In this document: in pieces, positions 1-9,066 of the stretch
Numbering within the stretch: position 1 is the stretch's first letter
Layout: each line of letters opens with the position of its first letter
Source of the DNA: Erythrobacter sp. 3-20A1M
GTDB lineage: Bacteria; Pseudomonadota; Alphaproteobacteria; Sphingomonadales; Sphingomonadaceae
Length of the DNA: 64,000 nt
Reading direction: 5' to 3'
Assembly: GCF_018636735.1 (NCBI RefSeq)
Contig: NZ_CP045200.1
Coordinates: 2,820,001 to 2,884,000, forward strand
Position numbers and translations under genes: made by a program
Notes under the pieces: model-generated
The model's input: the letters and a program-made list of their open reading frames with translations, nothing else
The model's database searches: none
Told to the model about the DNA's origin: nothing

Positions 1-950
1 CGGTAGCTGCCCTTGGCCTGTCCGCCGGTTTCGCCGCGCTGACGGCGGTAGTCGGTGATGTCGCGAAACCGCTCCTCCACGGCTTGCTGCGCACCTGAGT
101 CCATCACCAGAACGTCGCTGTCGGACAGGTGATCGAACAGTGTCGCCAGCTTCTCCTCGAACAGCGGAAGCCAATGCTCCATGCCCGCCATCCGGCGACC
201 CTCGCTGACCGCTTCGTAGAGCGGGTCTTGCGTTGCGTTTGCACCGAACCGCTCGCGGTAGCGCGTGCGGAAGCGCTTGATCGTGGTATCGTCCAACAGC
301 GCCTCGCTGGCGGGCAGCAGGAGGAAGGAATCGAGCGTCCCGGTGGTGCGCTGCGTACTGGGATCGAACAGCCGCAGCGATTCGAGTTCGTCGCCGAAGA
401 AGTCGAGCCGGAGACCGGATTCCAGGCCCGAGGGGTAGATGTCGAAGATCGATCCGCGCACCGCGAACTCGCCCGCGTCGATCACCGTGTCGGAACGGGT
501 ATAGCCCTGACGCGTCAACAGCGCGGTCAGGCTGTCGTGCCCTATCTCCACGCCGGGTTTCAGCTCGCGCACCGCCTCGCGAATGCGGAACGGGGTGAGC
601 ACGCGCTGCAGGACCGCGTTGGCGGTCGTGACAAGAAGTTGCGATCCGCTCTTGCCCGCCTGCAAGCGGTGCAGAGCCGAGAGTCTTCGCGCGCTGATCG
701 ACAGTGCGGGACTGGCGCGATCATAGGGAAGGCAATCCCAAGCAGGAAACTCGATGACCTCCAGTTCGGGCGCGAAGTAGCGTGCGGCGTCCGATACCGC
801 GCGCATTGCGCCGTCGTCCGGCGCGATGAAGACGGCGCGCCCCTTGGCGGCCCGGGCGAGATCGCCCAGCACCAGCGGTTGCGCACCGCGCGCGATGGAG
901 GTGAGGGTGAGCGGCTGCTTGGCCGCGAGAATCTTGGAAAGGTCGGGCAT
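1..950 (-). CDS. mfd: Transcription-repair coupling factor Mfd (5' part, runs off the window)
   Basis: Reading the minus strand from ATG at 948-950 gives an open frame to the window edge, starting MPDLSKILAAKQPLTLTSIA. It is the N-terminal UvrB-homology part of Mfd: the frame contains a DTVIDAGEFAVRGSIFDIYPS segment typical of the UvrA-binding module. Only about 316 codons are inside the window. The RNA-polymerase interaction and translocase domains lie beyond position 1. Mfd removes RNA polymerase stalled at lesions and recruits UvrABC. It lies downstream of sdhE on the same strand, 93 bp away. The start is supported because the protein begins directly with the conserved N-terminal block. 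Confidence 0.93.
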   Translation of the reverse strand, partial: MPDLSKILAAKQPLTLTSIARGAQPLVLGDLARAAKGRAVFIAPDDGAMRAVSDAARYFAPELEVIEFPAWDCLPYDRASPALSISARRLSALHRLQAGKSGSQLLVTTANAVLQRVLTPFRIREAVRELKPGVEIGHDSLTALLTRQGYTRSDTVIDAGEFAVRGSIFDIYPSGLESGLRLDFFGDELESLRLFDPSTQRTTGTLDSFLLLPASEALLDDTTIKRFRTRYRERFGANATQDPLYEAVSEGRRMAGMEHWLPLFEEKLATLFDHLSDSDVLVMDSGAQQAVEERFRDITDYRRQRGETGGQAKGSY

Positions 951-1043
951 CGGTCAGGTCACAGAGTGCGGGAAGACGCGGCAGGTTCCCGCGCATCGTC
1001 GGCAGATAGTGAGCAGGCGCGTCTCTTGCAAAGCCTGTCGCCG

Positions 1044-1316
1044 TTACATCTCTACGTAATCGAGGCGCTGCATCGCTTCCATCAGCGCGCCTTCCAATTC
1101 GGGCGGCACGGATTGCGTCTTCAGCGCCCACGCCATGATGTCGACATCGTCTTCGTCCAGCAGCGCTTCGAACCAGATGAGTTCAGGTTCCCCCCAACCT
1201 TCGGCGTAGCGGGAGAAGAAGCCCCCGATCATGAAGTCCGCTTCACGCGTGCCGCGGTGCCAGGACCGGAACTTTGCGCGCGCGAAACGGGTGGCGAGGG
1301 TGGGCTGGTCGGTCAT
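1044..1316 (-). CDS. sdhE: FAD assembly factor SdhE (succinate dehydrogenase assembly factor 2 family)
   Basis: A 90-residue protein starting MTDQPTLATRFARAKFRSWH. It carries the RGTREADFMIGGF segment that matches the RGxxE motif of SdhE/Sdh5/YgfY proteins, which help attach FAD to the succinate dehydrogenase flavoprotein. The frame stays open further upstream, but the start at 1316 is preferred: it gives the normal family length and has AGAGGA a few bases upstream on the minus strand. It diverges from recG with 67 bp between the two starts. The position between mfd and recG is common in sphingomonads. Confidence 0.93.
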   Translation of the reverse strand: MTDQPTLATRFARAKFRSWHRGTREADFMIGGFFSRYAEGWGEPELIWFEALLDEDDVDIMAWALKTQSVPPELEGALMEAMQRLDYVEM

Positions 1317-1383
1317 GCGGGTTCCTCTAGCGAGCACCTCCCGTCTCGTCATCCCGGCAGATGATGATAGAGCGGGTCCGATC

Positions 1384-3453
1384 ATGCGCCGACCCGATAT
1401 CCTCAATCCGCTGTTTGCCGAGGTCGAAATGCTCGACGGTGTCGGGCCGAAGCTAAAGAAGCCGCTCGACCGCCTGGGCCTCGAGCGTGTGCGCGATGTC
1501 GCGTACCATCTTCCCGAACGTTTCGTGACGCGCCGACTGGTCGATAATCTCGACGAAGCGGGGGAGGGCGAACAGATCGTGGTGCGTCTGACTCCGACCG
1601 AGCACCGGTCCAGCCGTAACCAGCGCGGGCCGTACCGTGTGCTGGCGCAGGACGCGGTCGGCAATGTGTTGGCGCTGACCTATTTCGGACGTGCCTCCTA
1701 TACCGCGAAGAAACAGCTGCCGGTTGGTGAAACCCGCTGGGTGGCGGGGAAGCTGGAGCGCTATGGCGACATGCTCCAGATCGTGCATCCCGACCATGTG
1801 CTGGAGGAAGGCGGGGCCGGGCTGCAGCGGCTGTGCGAGCCGGTCTATTCGCTGGCGGAAGGGCTGACGCAGCCGAAGGTCGCTTCGCTCGTGGCCCAGG
1901 CGATTACGCTGTTGCCCGAGCTGCCCGAATGGATCGAACCGAGCCAGTTAGAGCGCGCGGGCTGGCCGAGCTGGTCCGGCGCGCTGAAGCTGGCGCATCG
2001 GGCGGAAAACGTCTCCGCGCGCGACCGGTTGGCTTATGACGAACTGCTCGCGAACAGCCTCGCCCTGATGCTGGTCCGGGCCGACAACCGCGCCCGCAAG
2101 GGCAGGGCGCTGGTGGGCGACGGCGGACTCCGGGGAAAGCTACAACTGCCGTTTCCGCTTACCGGCGCGCAGCAACGCTCGATCGGGGAGATCGAGGGCG
2201 ACATGGCGCAGGAGGCGCCGATGCTTCGGTTGCTGCAGGGCGATGTGGGGGCGGGTAAGACCGTGGTCGCGCTCGAAGCGATGCTGGTCGCGGTGGAGGC
2301 CGGAGCGCAGGCGGCGATGCTGGCCCCGACCGAACTGCTCGCGCGCCAGCATTTCGAGACTTTGCGCGCGATGGCCCGCCCGACCGGTGTCGAGATCGCC
2401 TTGCTCACCGGGCGTGACAAGGGGAGGGCGCGCGAAAGCATCCTGATGGGCCTGCTCGATGGCAGCATCGACATCGTCGTCGGCACCCACGCCATCTTTC
2501 AGGATAGCGTGGCGTACAAGGATTTGGGGCTGATCGTGATCGACGAGCAGCACCGGTTCGGCGTCGCCCAGCGGCTGATGCTGGCGAAGAAGGGGCGGCG
2601 CGCGCCCCATACGCTGGCGATGACCGCGACGCCAATCCCGCGCACGCTCACGCTCGCCAATTACGGCGAGATGGATGTCAGTAGGCTCGACGAACTTCCT
2701 CCAGGGCGACAGGCGATCGACACGCGGGTGGTCGGGCAGGACCGGCTGGTCGACGTCGTGGAAGGGATCGGACGGCATATCGGCGGTGGGCAGCAGGCAT
2801 ATTGGGTATGCCCGATGGTGCGCGAGGCCGAAGGACAGAGCGACGACATCGCTGCGGCGGAGGCACGCTATGCTGCCCTGAAGGAGCGGTTCGGCGACAC
2901 CGTGGTATTGGTGCATGGCCAGCTTGCGCCCGAGATGAAGGATGCGGCGATGGCTCGCTTCGCGTCCGGCGAGGCGAAGCTGCTGGTGGCGACCACTGTG
3001 ATCGAGGTCGGCGTCGACGTGCCTGCCGCAACCCTCATGGTGATCGAGCAGGCTGAGCGATTCGGTCTTGCCCAGCTGCATCAATTGCGCGGGCGGGTGG
3101 GCCGTGGATCGGAGAAGTCCGTGTGCCTGCTACTGCGCGGAGAACAGTTGTCGGAGACGGGGCGCGCAAGACTGGCGCTCATGCGGGAAACGCAGGACGG
3201 GTTCAGTATCGCGGAAGAGGACCTCGAATTGCGTGGGGGCGGCGAATTGCTGGGCACCCGGCAATCGGGGGATACTCCTTTTCGTATTGCCGATCTCGAG
3301 CAAATCCAGCGTTTGTTACCCGCCGCTCACGACGACGCGCGGTTGCTGGTGGAGCGCGATGGTGGCTTGTCCTCTACGCGTGGGGAGGCGGCGCAGATAT
3401 TGCTCTACCTGCTGGAGCGCGACTACGGCGTTCAGCTGCTACGCGGCGGCTGA
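1384..3453 (+). CDS. recG: ATP-dependent DNA helicase RecG
   Basis: A 689-residue superfamily 2 helicase that remodels stalled forks and branch-migrates Holliday junctions. It has an N-terminal wedge/OB region, then a Walker A motif (GDVGAGKT, about residue 285), a VIDEQHRFGV DEAD-type box (about 387), the TATPIPRTL motif III (about 413) and a RGRVGRG motif VI (about 568). The length matches RecG. The frame extends upstream over sdhE, but the ATG at 1384 (MRRPDILNPLFAEVEMLDGVG) is where family similarity begins. Its 3' end overlaps the convergent wecB by 15 bp. Confidence 0.96.
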   Translation: MRRPDILNPLFAEVEMLDGVGPKLKKPLDRLGLERVRDVAYHLPERFVTRRLVDNLDEAGEGEQIVVRLTPTEHRSSRNQRGPYRVLAQDAVGNVLALTYFGRASYTAKKQLPVGETRWVAGKLERYGDMLQIVHPDHVLEEGGAGLQRLCEPVYSLAEGLTQPKVASLVAQAITLLPELPEWIEPSQLERAGWPSWSGALKLAHRAENVSARDRLAYDELLANSLALMLVRADNRARKGRALVGDGGLRGKLQLPFPLTGAQQRSIGEIEGDMAQEAPMLRLLQGDVGAGKTVVALEAMLVAVEAGAQAAMLAPTELLARQHFETLRAMARPTGVEIALLTGRDKGRARESILMGLLDGSIDIVVGTHAIFQDSVAYKDLGLIVIDEQHRFGVAQRLMLAKKGRRAPHTLAMTATPIPRTLTLANYGEMDVSRLDELPPGRQAIDTRVVGQDRLVDVVEGIGRHIGGGQQAYWVCPMVREAEGQSDDIAAAEARYAALKERFGDTVVLVHGQLAPEMKDAAMARFASGEAKLLVATTVIEVGVDVPAATLMVIEQAERFGLAQLHQLRGRVGRGSEKSVCLLLRGEQLSETGRARLALMRETQDGFSIAEEDLELRGGGELLGTRQSGDTPFRIADLEQIQRLLPAAHDDARLLVERDGGLSSTRGEAAQILLYLLERDYGVQLLRGG

Positions 3454-4605
3454 CTTCGCGATGCCGTGCGCTTCGGCGATCGCCTGCGCGATGCGCTGGC
3501 TGGCCTGTCCGTCTCCATACGGGTTGTGCGCCTGCGCCATCGCCGCGTGGGCGCCGGGAGGGTCAAGAAGGCGCGTCGCCTCCTCCACGATCCGGGATCG
3601 GTCCGTGCCGACCAGCTTTGCCGTGCCGGCCGCGATACCTTCCGGTCGTTCGGTCGTATCGCGCATGACCAGCACCGGTTTGCCGAGGCTGGGGGCCTCT
3701 TCCTGAACGCCGCCGCTGTCGGTCAGGATCAGATCGGCCATTGCCATCAAACGCACGAAATGCGGGTAGTCGAGCGGCTCGATCAGCGCGACATTTGGCC
3801 GGTTGCCGAGCGCTCGCTCCAACACCGGGCCGACATTGGGGTTGGGATGGACTGGGGATATCACAGCAACATCCTCGCGCCCGCCCAGGTCACCCAGCGC
3901 CGCGGCGATGCTTTCCATACCCAGCCCGAAGTTCTCGCGCCGATGGGCGGTCACCGCGACGATACGCTTCCCGGCGAAGCGGTCGGCCAGGTCATCGAGC
4001 CCACTCGCTAGCGAAGGGTCATGGATTATCTCGCGATGGGTCGCAAGCAGCGCATCGATGATAGTGTTTCCGGTCAGATGGATGGCCTGTTCGGGAACGT
4101 TTTCGGCGCGGAGGGCCGCAGCCGCGCTCTCGGTCGGTGCAAAATGGAGATCGCAGATTGTGCCCGCGACCTTTCGGTTTCCCTCCTCTGGCCATGGCGA
4201 ATAGATATCGCCGCTGCGCAGGCCCGCCTCGACATGCCCGACCGGGATCTGCCGGAAATAGCTCGACAGCGTCACCATCATCGTCGTCAGCGTATCGCCG
4301 TGAACCACCACCCGGTCCGGCCGCCATTCATCAAGCACAGCGCCATATTCGGTAAGAATGCGCACCGACAGCGCGTCCAGCGATTGGCCCGGCTGCATCA
4401 GATCGAGATCGATATCCGGCTCGATCCGAAAGATCCGGAGGACCTGATCGAGCATTTCGCGATGCTGCGCCGTTACCGCGACACGCACGTCCATGCCGCC
4501 TTGCGCCCGCAACGCATGGACCACCGGGGCCATCTTGATCGCTTCGGGTCGCGTGCCGAAGCTAACCAGGATGCGCGGGCTTGTCTTGGCAGGGGCGGCG
4601 GTCAC
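3439..4605 (-). CDS. wecB: UDP-N-acetylglucosamine 2-epimerase (non-hydrolysing)
   Basis: A 388-residue cytosolic enzyme that interconverts UDP-GlcNAc and UDP-ManNAc for surface polysaccharide synthesis. Visible family motifs are SFGTRPEAIKMAPVV near the N-terminus, VTAHRRENFG in the middle and LTDSGGVQEEAPSLGKPVLVMR toward the C-terminus. The likely start is GTG at 4603-4605, directly before TAAPAKTSPRILVSFGTRPE. The same frame continues upstream, but only into the decayed wecC. Gene and family length agree, and no internal lesion is seen. The usual next enzyme, WecC, is broken immediately upstream, so the UDP-ManNAc made here may be used as such or oxidised by an enzyme encoded elsewhere. 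Confidence 0.93.
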   Translation of the reverse strand: MTAAPAKTSPRILVSFGTRPEAIKMAPVVHALRAQGGMDVRVAVTAQHREMLDQVLRIFRIEPDIDLDLMQPGQSLDALSVRILTEYGAVLDEWRPDRVVVHGDTLTTMMVTLSSYFRQIPVGHVEAGLRSGDIYSPWPEEGNRKVAGTICDLHFAPTESAAAALRAENVPEQAIHLTGNTIIDALLATHREIIHDPSLASGLDDLADRFAGKRIVAVTAHRRENFGLGMESIAAALGDLGGREDVAVISPVHPNPNVGPVLERALGNRPNVALIEPLDYPHFVRLMAMADLILTDSGGVQEEAPSLGKPVLVMRDTTERPEGIAAGTAKLVGTDRSRIVEEATRLLDPPGAHAAMAQAHNPYGDGQASQRIAQAIAEAHGIAKSAAA

Positions 4606-4616
4606 TAAACCTCGTA

Positions 4617-5082
4617 TCAGCGCGGCCACATGCCGCGGGTGTCGTATATCATCTTCCCTTCGCTCAGGAAGCGCGGAGCCTTGCGGAATGCATCGTGGGC
4701 CACCAGCACGGCGACGAGTTCCGACTCGCGCATCGCTTCCTCGAAAAAAAACAGCCGCGCGCCGTGCGTATCGAACCTGCCGGGAAGATCGTCGGCAAAG
4801 GGCTCGACCACCACCATGCATTGCCGTGTTCGGGGGCGAGCGCCTGCGAGATCGCCAGGGCGGGGCTCTCCCAGTAATCGCCGATGTTCGTTTGAACGCC
4901 AGCACAAGGATGGCGATCTTCGCGTCGGGCATCGGCTCGAGCATGGCGGAAAGGCACGCGAGCACATGCAATGCCTTACCGTCATTCGACCACCCTGTGC
5001 ACCACATCCACGCCGCGCACCCGCATTCCCGAATGACAAATCGCGGCGTAATAGGCAGGCTGATATAGCCGAACCCGATCAT
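4617..5082 (-). pseudogene. Remnant of UDP-N-acetyl-D-mannosaminuronate dehydrogenase (wecC-like), internally deleted and frameshifted
   Basis: The pieces read in order as a UDP-sugar 6-dehydrogenase. An N-terminal MIGFGYISLPIT glycine-rich nucleotide-binding start runs, after a frame change, into GMRVRGVDVVHRVV. It then jumps directly to NDGKALHVLACLSAML and PDAKIAILVLAFK, followed after another frame change by NIGDYWESPALAISQALAPE (compare the family's LAFKxxxDDxRESPA block). A third frame holds VVEPFADDL to IYDTRGMWPR, ending with TGA at 4617-4619. The central catalytic region of roughly 250-300 residues is missing and at least two further shifts are present, so no active enzyme can be made. 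It lies 11 bp upstream of wecB on the same strand, as in an intact wecCB operon. Confidence 0.8.
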
Positions 5083-5351
5083 CGCTACCTCGAATGTCTC
5101 TGCGCTGTCTGGCGCGGTGGGAGTTTCCTCGCGCGTGTCTGAAGAATGCCGATCCGGTGCATAGTCCGCCCTTCCTGGCTTTCGCGGTAACCGTTAGGAT
5201 GGGAAGTTTCAGAAATCGTTGGCAACAGGCTTTCTGATGGCGAGAGCAGGTCGGCGAAGCCTTCTCCAGCGTTTCTCGGCCATGCGACTGGGAACGCATC
5301 GAAGCGCGATTTAGAGACGAGCCGCGAAATGCCCGGGAAGCGGAGTAGAAC
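5083..5351. other. Gene-free stretch between two pseudogenes
   Basis: About 270 bp between the decayed wecC start and the decayed epimerase start. No frame with recognisable protein similarity was found on either strand. It would contain the promoters of the two divergent ancestral genes. No clear hairpin or operator was recognised. Confidence 0.4.
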
Positions 5352-6365
5352 GTGTCGTCCAAGCTGGCTGAATGGCTCCACAAGACAGCGAATTTGCCGA
5401 TCGGCTTTTGAACGACGACCGCATTTGGTCGAAACCCTGCTGCGAACCGGGCGAAACGTGCGGGCAATCGACAATTTCGCGACAGGATACTCCCGCAATA
5501 CTGAAGAAGCTGTCGCAGCGTGAGGCGAGGGTGCAGCGGAACGGCTGGAGCTCGTGGAAGCGGATATACTGGACGTGGCGGCCTGCAGGTCCGCTTGTGA
5601 AGGCGTAGGGCATGTCCTGCATCAGGCCGCCCTCGGGTCCGTCCCGCGTTCGATTGCCGAGCCCACCGTTTCCAACGATGTGAATGTCGGCGGCTTCGTC
5701 AACATGCTAGAAGCGGCGCGGCTAGCGGGAGGAAGCAGCTTCACTTATGCCGCCTCGAGCTCAACCTACGGGGACGATCCGGCATTGCCCAAGGTCGAGG
5801 ACGTTATCGGGAAACCGTTGTCTCCCTATGCGGTCAGGAAGCTTGTCAATGAGCAGTACGCGGAAGTCTACCGGCGTGTTTACGAGTTTAGGGCCACGGG
5901 ACTTCGCTATTTCAACGTCTTCGGTCCGCGCCAGGACCCGAACGGCGCCTATGCGGCGGTCATCCCCCTCTGGACGGCGGCCATGATCAAGGGTGAGGAC
6001 GTTGTAGTAAACGGCGATGGCGAGACGAGTCGGGATTTCTGCTATATCGCGAACACCGTGCAGACGAATTTGCGCGCGGCCCTTGCGGCGCAGGAGGCTC
6101 GCGGAGATGTTTACAACGTTGCCCTAGGCGACCGGACCACACTGAACGAATTGTTCGAGGTTATCCGTCACTCGCTGGAACGACGTTAGATATCGTATCG
6201 AAAGAGCCCCGCCTATGGTCCCTTGCGCGGAAGGGACTTGCGCGACAGCCAGGGGTCGATTGACAAGGCACGTTAATCCCTAGGCTATGTTCCCACACAT
6301 CGCGTAAGCGAGGGATAGAGGAGGCGATGGACTGGTATATCGATTTCGTCGGCCGCTCGGGATGA
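5352..6365 (+). pseudogene. Frameshifted NAD-dependent sugar-nucleotide epimerase (UDP-GlcNAc/UDP-glucuronate 4-epimerase type)
   Basis: Fragments in successive frames assemble into an extended-SDR epimerase. A possible GTG start at 5352 gives SSKLAEWLHKTANLPIGF, then HLVETLLRTGRNVRAIDNFATGYSRN, which ends at a TGA near 5521. The main body (5554-6189) has the conserved [12 protein letters not shown], the Y-x-x-x-K pair in [11 protein letters not shown], and [21 protein letters not shown]. The last part, GDLRDSQGSIDKA then NLGYVPTHRVSEGIEEAMDWYI, is again spread over two frames and ends with TGA at 6363-6365. At least three frame changes are needed. The ancestral stop overlaps the next gene's ATG by 4 bp, so the two were translationally coupled. 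Confidence 0.85.
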
Positions 6366-7600
6366 GCCTCAGCCAGACTGGATGGTTTCGATGGGGACGG
6401 CATGCAATGTTCGCTCTCGCTGCGGCTGGGCTGGGCGCGGGAGTCGGAGCAATCGTATGGGCTCTGACACCGGGCCGCTATATCGCAGCCGCACAGGTCG
6501 GTTTTCCGACGGACGTTGGAGCGACCGGCGTTCGATCCGATCCCCATTCCGAACGTTTGAGCGCGACCTTATCCGAGATCGTTCGCTCTCCTGGCTTCGC
6601 GCGACGCATCCTGGAATCCGGCGCGCTGCCGGACGAGGCTACCACCGAGCAAATTCGCGAGCGGATGGATGCGCAGGTCGGACCACCGGGCTTGCTGCGC
6701 GTGATTTACGAGGCGCCAAATCAGAGGACGGCCCTAGCCGGGGCGAACGCGATCGCGCGAGTGCTCGTCGCGGACGAGGTGGCCCGGCGCCGAAGGGCGA
6801 TCACGAAGCGACTGCACACCGTTGAGTCTTCTATCAAGGCGATCGCTCCCGTGTCTCGAGAGTTGGAGAAAGAGAAAACGGAAGGAGCGGGTACTTCTAA
6901 TTCGATTGATGACGAGGAAGTTCCGAAGGGCGACTACGGCGGCTTGCTTGATGTTATTGAAATACAGCGGCAATATCTGAATGCCCGCATAGCTCGGATT
7001 GCTGCAGACGAGGCCGCGCGAAGCGAAGAAGATCCGATGTCGGTTCGTCCTGCGGTGACGAAGCTCGAACAGGAGCTAGCGTTTTTGGATGGGCGGCGCT
7101 CCCTCCTTGCGGAAAATTTCTCTCCCGAATATCCTGAGCTTGGCCGCTTGGACCAACGGATTGGGGAGATACGCAATCAGCTCGCCTCTCTACGAGGGGC
7201 TGCGCATTTGGAAATGGTGCACGAGGCGAATGCTGCTCGTTCCTTGGAACTGGATTTGAAGGCAAAACTCGATCGCGCATTGGCGCAGACGCGATCGGAC
7301 GATCAGGTTCTTAAGACCGGGGTTGATCTAGGTTCGCCTCGAACGCTTCGGCTGGCGCAGCTTGAACAGAGCAGGCGGGACTTGATCGCGGATGATGCCA
7401 GGGAGACTGGGCCTGCCCTAGTGCACCCCGCCACCTTGCCAACCGCGCCAACGCGCGCACCCCTAGCGGTCTTCCTTACAATCGGTGCCCTTCTTGCGGC
7501 TTCCTTGGCCGAGGCGCTCCTCTGGCTACGGGTTTTTGGTCGAACTGCGCAAAGCACTGTTCCCAAGAGCGAACGAAGATCTTACAGGCACCCGGTATGA
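6362..7600 (+). CDS. Chain-length determinant (Wzz/PCP-type) inner-membrane protein
   Basis: A 412-residue polysaccharide co-polymerase-like protein. It has an N-terminal membrane segment (about residues 15-38), then a Wzz-type periplasmic part with long helical/coiled-coil stretches (for example QRYLN and the EQELAFLDGRRSLLAENFSPEYPELGRLD region). A C-terminal membrane segment (APLAVFLTIGALLAASLAEALLWL) completes the two-TM topology. There is no kinase domain; that role belongs to the Wzc at 9794. Such proteins set the modal length of the polymer. The ATG overlaps the stop of the decayed epimerase upstream, and its own stop overlaps the next start (ATGA). The exact polymer it controls cannot be read from the sequence. 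Confidence 0.75.
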   Translation: MSLSQTGWFRWGRHAMFALAAAGLGAGVGAIVWALTPGRYIAAAQVGFPTDVGATGVRSDPHSERLSATLSEIVRSPGFARRILESGALPDEATTEQIRERMDAQVGPPGLLRVIYEAPNQRTALAGANAIARVLVADEVARRRRAITKRLHTVESSIKAIAPVSRELEKEKTEGAGTSNSIDDEEVPKGDYGGLLDVIEIQRQYLNARIARIAADEAARSEEDPMSVRPAVTKLEQELAFLDGRRSLLAENFSPEYPELGRLDQRIGEIRNQLASLRGAAHLEMVHEANAARSLELDLKAKLDRALAQTRSDDQVLKTGVDLGSPRTLRLAQLEQSRRDLIADDARETGPALVHPATLPTAPTRAPLAVFLTIGALLAASLAEALLWLRVFGRTAQSTVPKSERRSYRHPV

Positions 7601-9054
7601 CGAAGAGGGAGGGAAGTTTGCGCCATTCGGCGAGGTCGACCCGGGAGAGACCGGCCGCCTTTGCGAGCTTCGTGTTCGTGGCGTTCGCGGCGGTCGTCGC
7701 GCTGGCCGGGGGCAGTTCGCGATTCGACATGGTGCAGAACGTCGTCCTTCTGCCCGTAGGCGTCCTAGCAGCAGCCCTCGCCTGGACTCAGACGCGTGGT
7801 GTTGACTGGCGCCCACTTGGCTGGCCCTTGGCGCTGTTGGTACTTCTTGCCCTATGGATTTTCCTCCAGTTGGTTCCGTTGCCTCACAGCCTGTGGGCCT
7901 CTTTGCCGGGGCATTCTGCACCTGCGGCGGTCGATGCTGCGCTGTCGCTCGATCCCGCGCGTCCGCTTACTCTTTCCCCAGAGCGGACGCTGAACGATTT
8001 CTTCTCTCTCGGCGTTCCTATCGCTGCGGTTCTGCTGTTTGTCGCGCTGCGACGACATGCTGTTGGCTTCGCGTTCACCGCAGTGGTAGCGATCGCTACT
8101 TCCAACGCGCTGCTTGCTGTGTTGCAGATATTGAGCGGCGGTAACCGGGCGTTGTATTTTTACCGGCTGACCAGCACGGGAACGCCTGTGGGCCTGTTTG
8201 CGAACCCCAATCATGCGGCGGTATTGAACACGCTTGTAATGGTCGCAGTTGCAGTGGCAATCGCCATCATGCCGGCGGAGCCGAAATATCGGATCCGCAA
8301 GATCGTTCTCGGCGCAATCTACATTCTTCTCTTGCTCGCAGCGATAGCTGGTACGTCGCGCGCTGGCTTCCTGACTGCGCTATTGGCGGTCCTTGCTACT
8401 TGCGCAATTTTTTCGCGTCCGTTCTTGCAGCGACGGGTCGGAAGCGGTGGGAAGAAAGGGCGGGTTGTTGTAGGAATTGGTGCGATAGTACTGATCCTAT
8501 TGCTAGGCGCGTTCATTCTGACCGGCCGTGCACCTGCGCTGGAACAACTTACGGGGCAAGACGCCCTTGGAGACATTCGATTCCTGGTTACTCCGACCCT
8601 GTTGGAAATGATTAGGAGCTATTTTCCTTTCGGGTCTGGGTTCGGTACATTTCAGAATGTCTATTATGTCGCCGAAAGCTCTCAGATGCTGATGCCACGG
8701 TATCTGAACAACGCTCACAACGACTGGTTGCAACTTGCGATCGAAGGCGGACTGCCCGCTTTGCTTCTGCTCGTAGGACTTTTGACTGTCCTGGGCAGGG
8801 AGATGCTCCGGCTGTGGCGTGAACGGGCGCCGTCGGCGGTTGCACTTGTAGTAGGGGGGGGCGCCGGGCTTCTGCTCGTGGCGCTCGCGAGTTATGTGGA
8901 TTATCCGCTGCGTACCCCCATCTTTCAAGTCGTGTGCGTGTGGCTGGTGTGTTTGCTCCTGACCAGTGCGCGCGGACCATCCCACGAGAGCGATGCTGAC
9001 CACCTATCTGGGTTTCCAAACTATTCTCGCCATCATATGGCCGTACGAAATTAG
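7597..9054 (+). CDS. O-antigen ligase/polymerase-family (Wzy_C/WaaL) membrane protein
   Basis: A 485-residue multi-pass membrane protein. Its hydrophobic segments are separated by a large periplasmic loop containing GLFANPNHAAVLNTLV and NNAHNDWLQLAIEGGLPALLLL, both hallmarks of the O-antigen ligase/polymerase superfamily. The N-terminus is a short cytoplasmic leader (MTKREGSLRHSARSTRERP). It overlaps the preceding wzz-like gene by 4 bp and is followed 12 bp later by wza, so the genes look like one operon. A second polymerase candidate (EpsG-like, 26381) occurs later in the locus. This one may instead act as a ligase or in a separate polymer; sequence alone cannot decide. Confidence 0.82.
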   Translation: MTKREGSLRHSARSTRERPAAFASFVFVAFAAVVALAGGSSRFDMVQNVVLLPVGVLAAALAWTQTRGVDWRPLGWPLALLVLLALWIFLQLVPLPHSLWASLPGHSAPAAVDAALSLDPARPLTLSPERTLNDFFSLGVPIAAVLLFVALRRHAVGFAFTAVVAIATSNALLAVLQILSGGNRALYFYRLTSTGTPVGLFANPNHAAVLNTLVMVAVAVAIAIMPAEPKYRIRKIVLGAIYILLLLAAIAGTSRAGFLTALLAVLATCAIFSRPFLQRRVGSGGKKGRVVVGIGAIVLILLLGAFILTGRAPALEQLTGQDALGDIRFLVTPTLLEMIRSYFPFGSGFGTFQNVYYVAESSQMLMPRYLNNAHNDWLQLAIEGGLPALLLLVGLLTVLGREMLRLWRERAPSAVALVVGGGAGLLLVALASYVDYPLRTPIFQVVCVWLVCLLLTSARGPSHESDADHLSGFPNYSRHHMAVRN

Positions 9055-9066
9055 CAGCAGGCTGGC

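Noticed and set aside
129-1364. Long plus-strand frame (411 codons) over the first 1.4 kb
   Set aside because: It is antisense to mfd and sdhE, both of which have clear family similarity. The plus-strand translation is arginine-rich without motifs.
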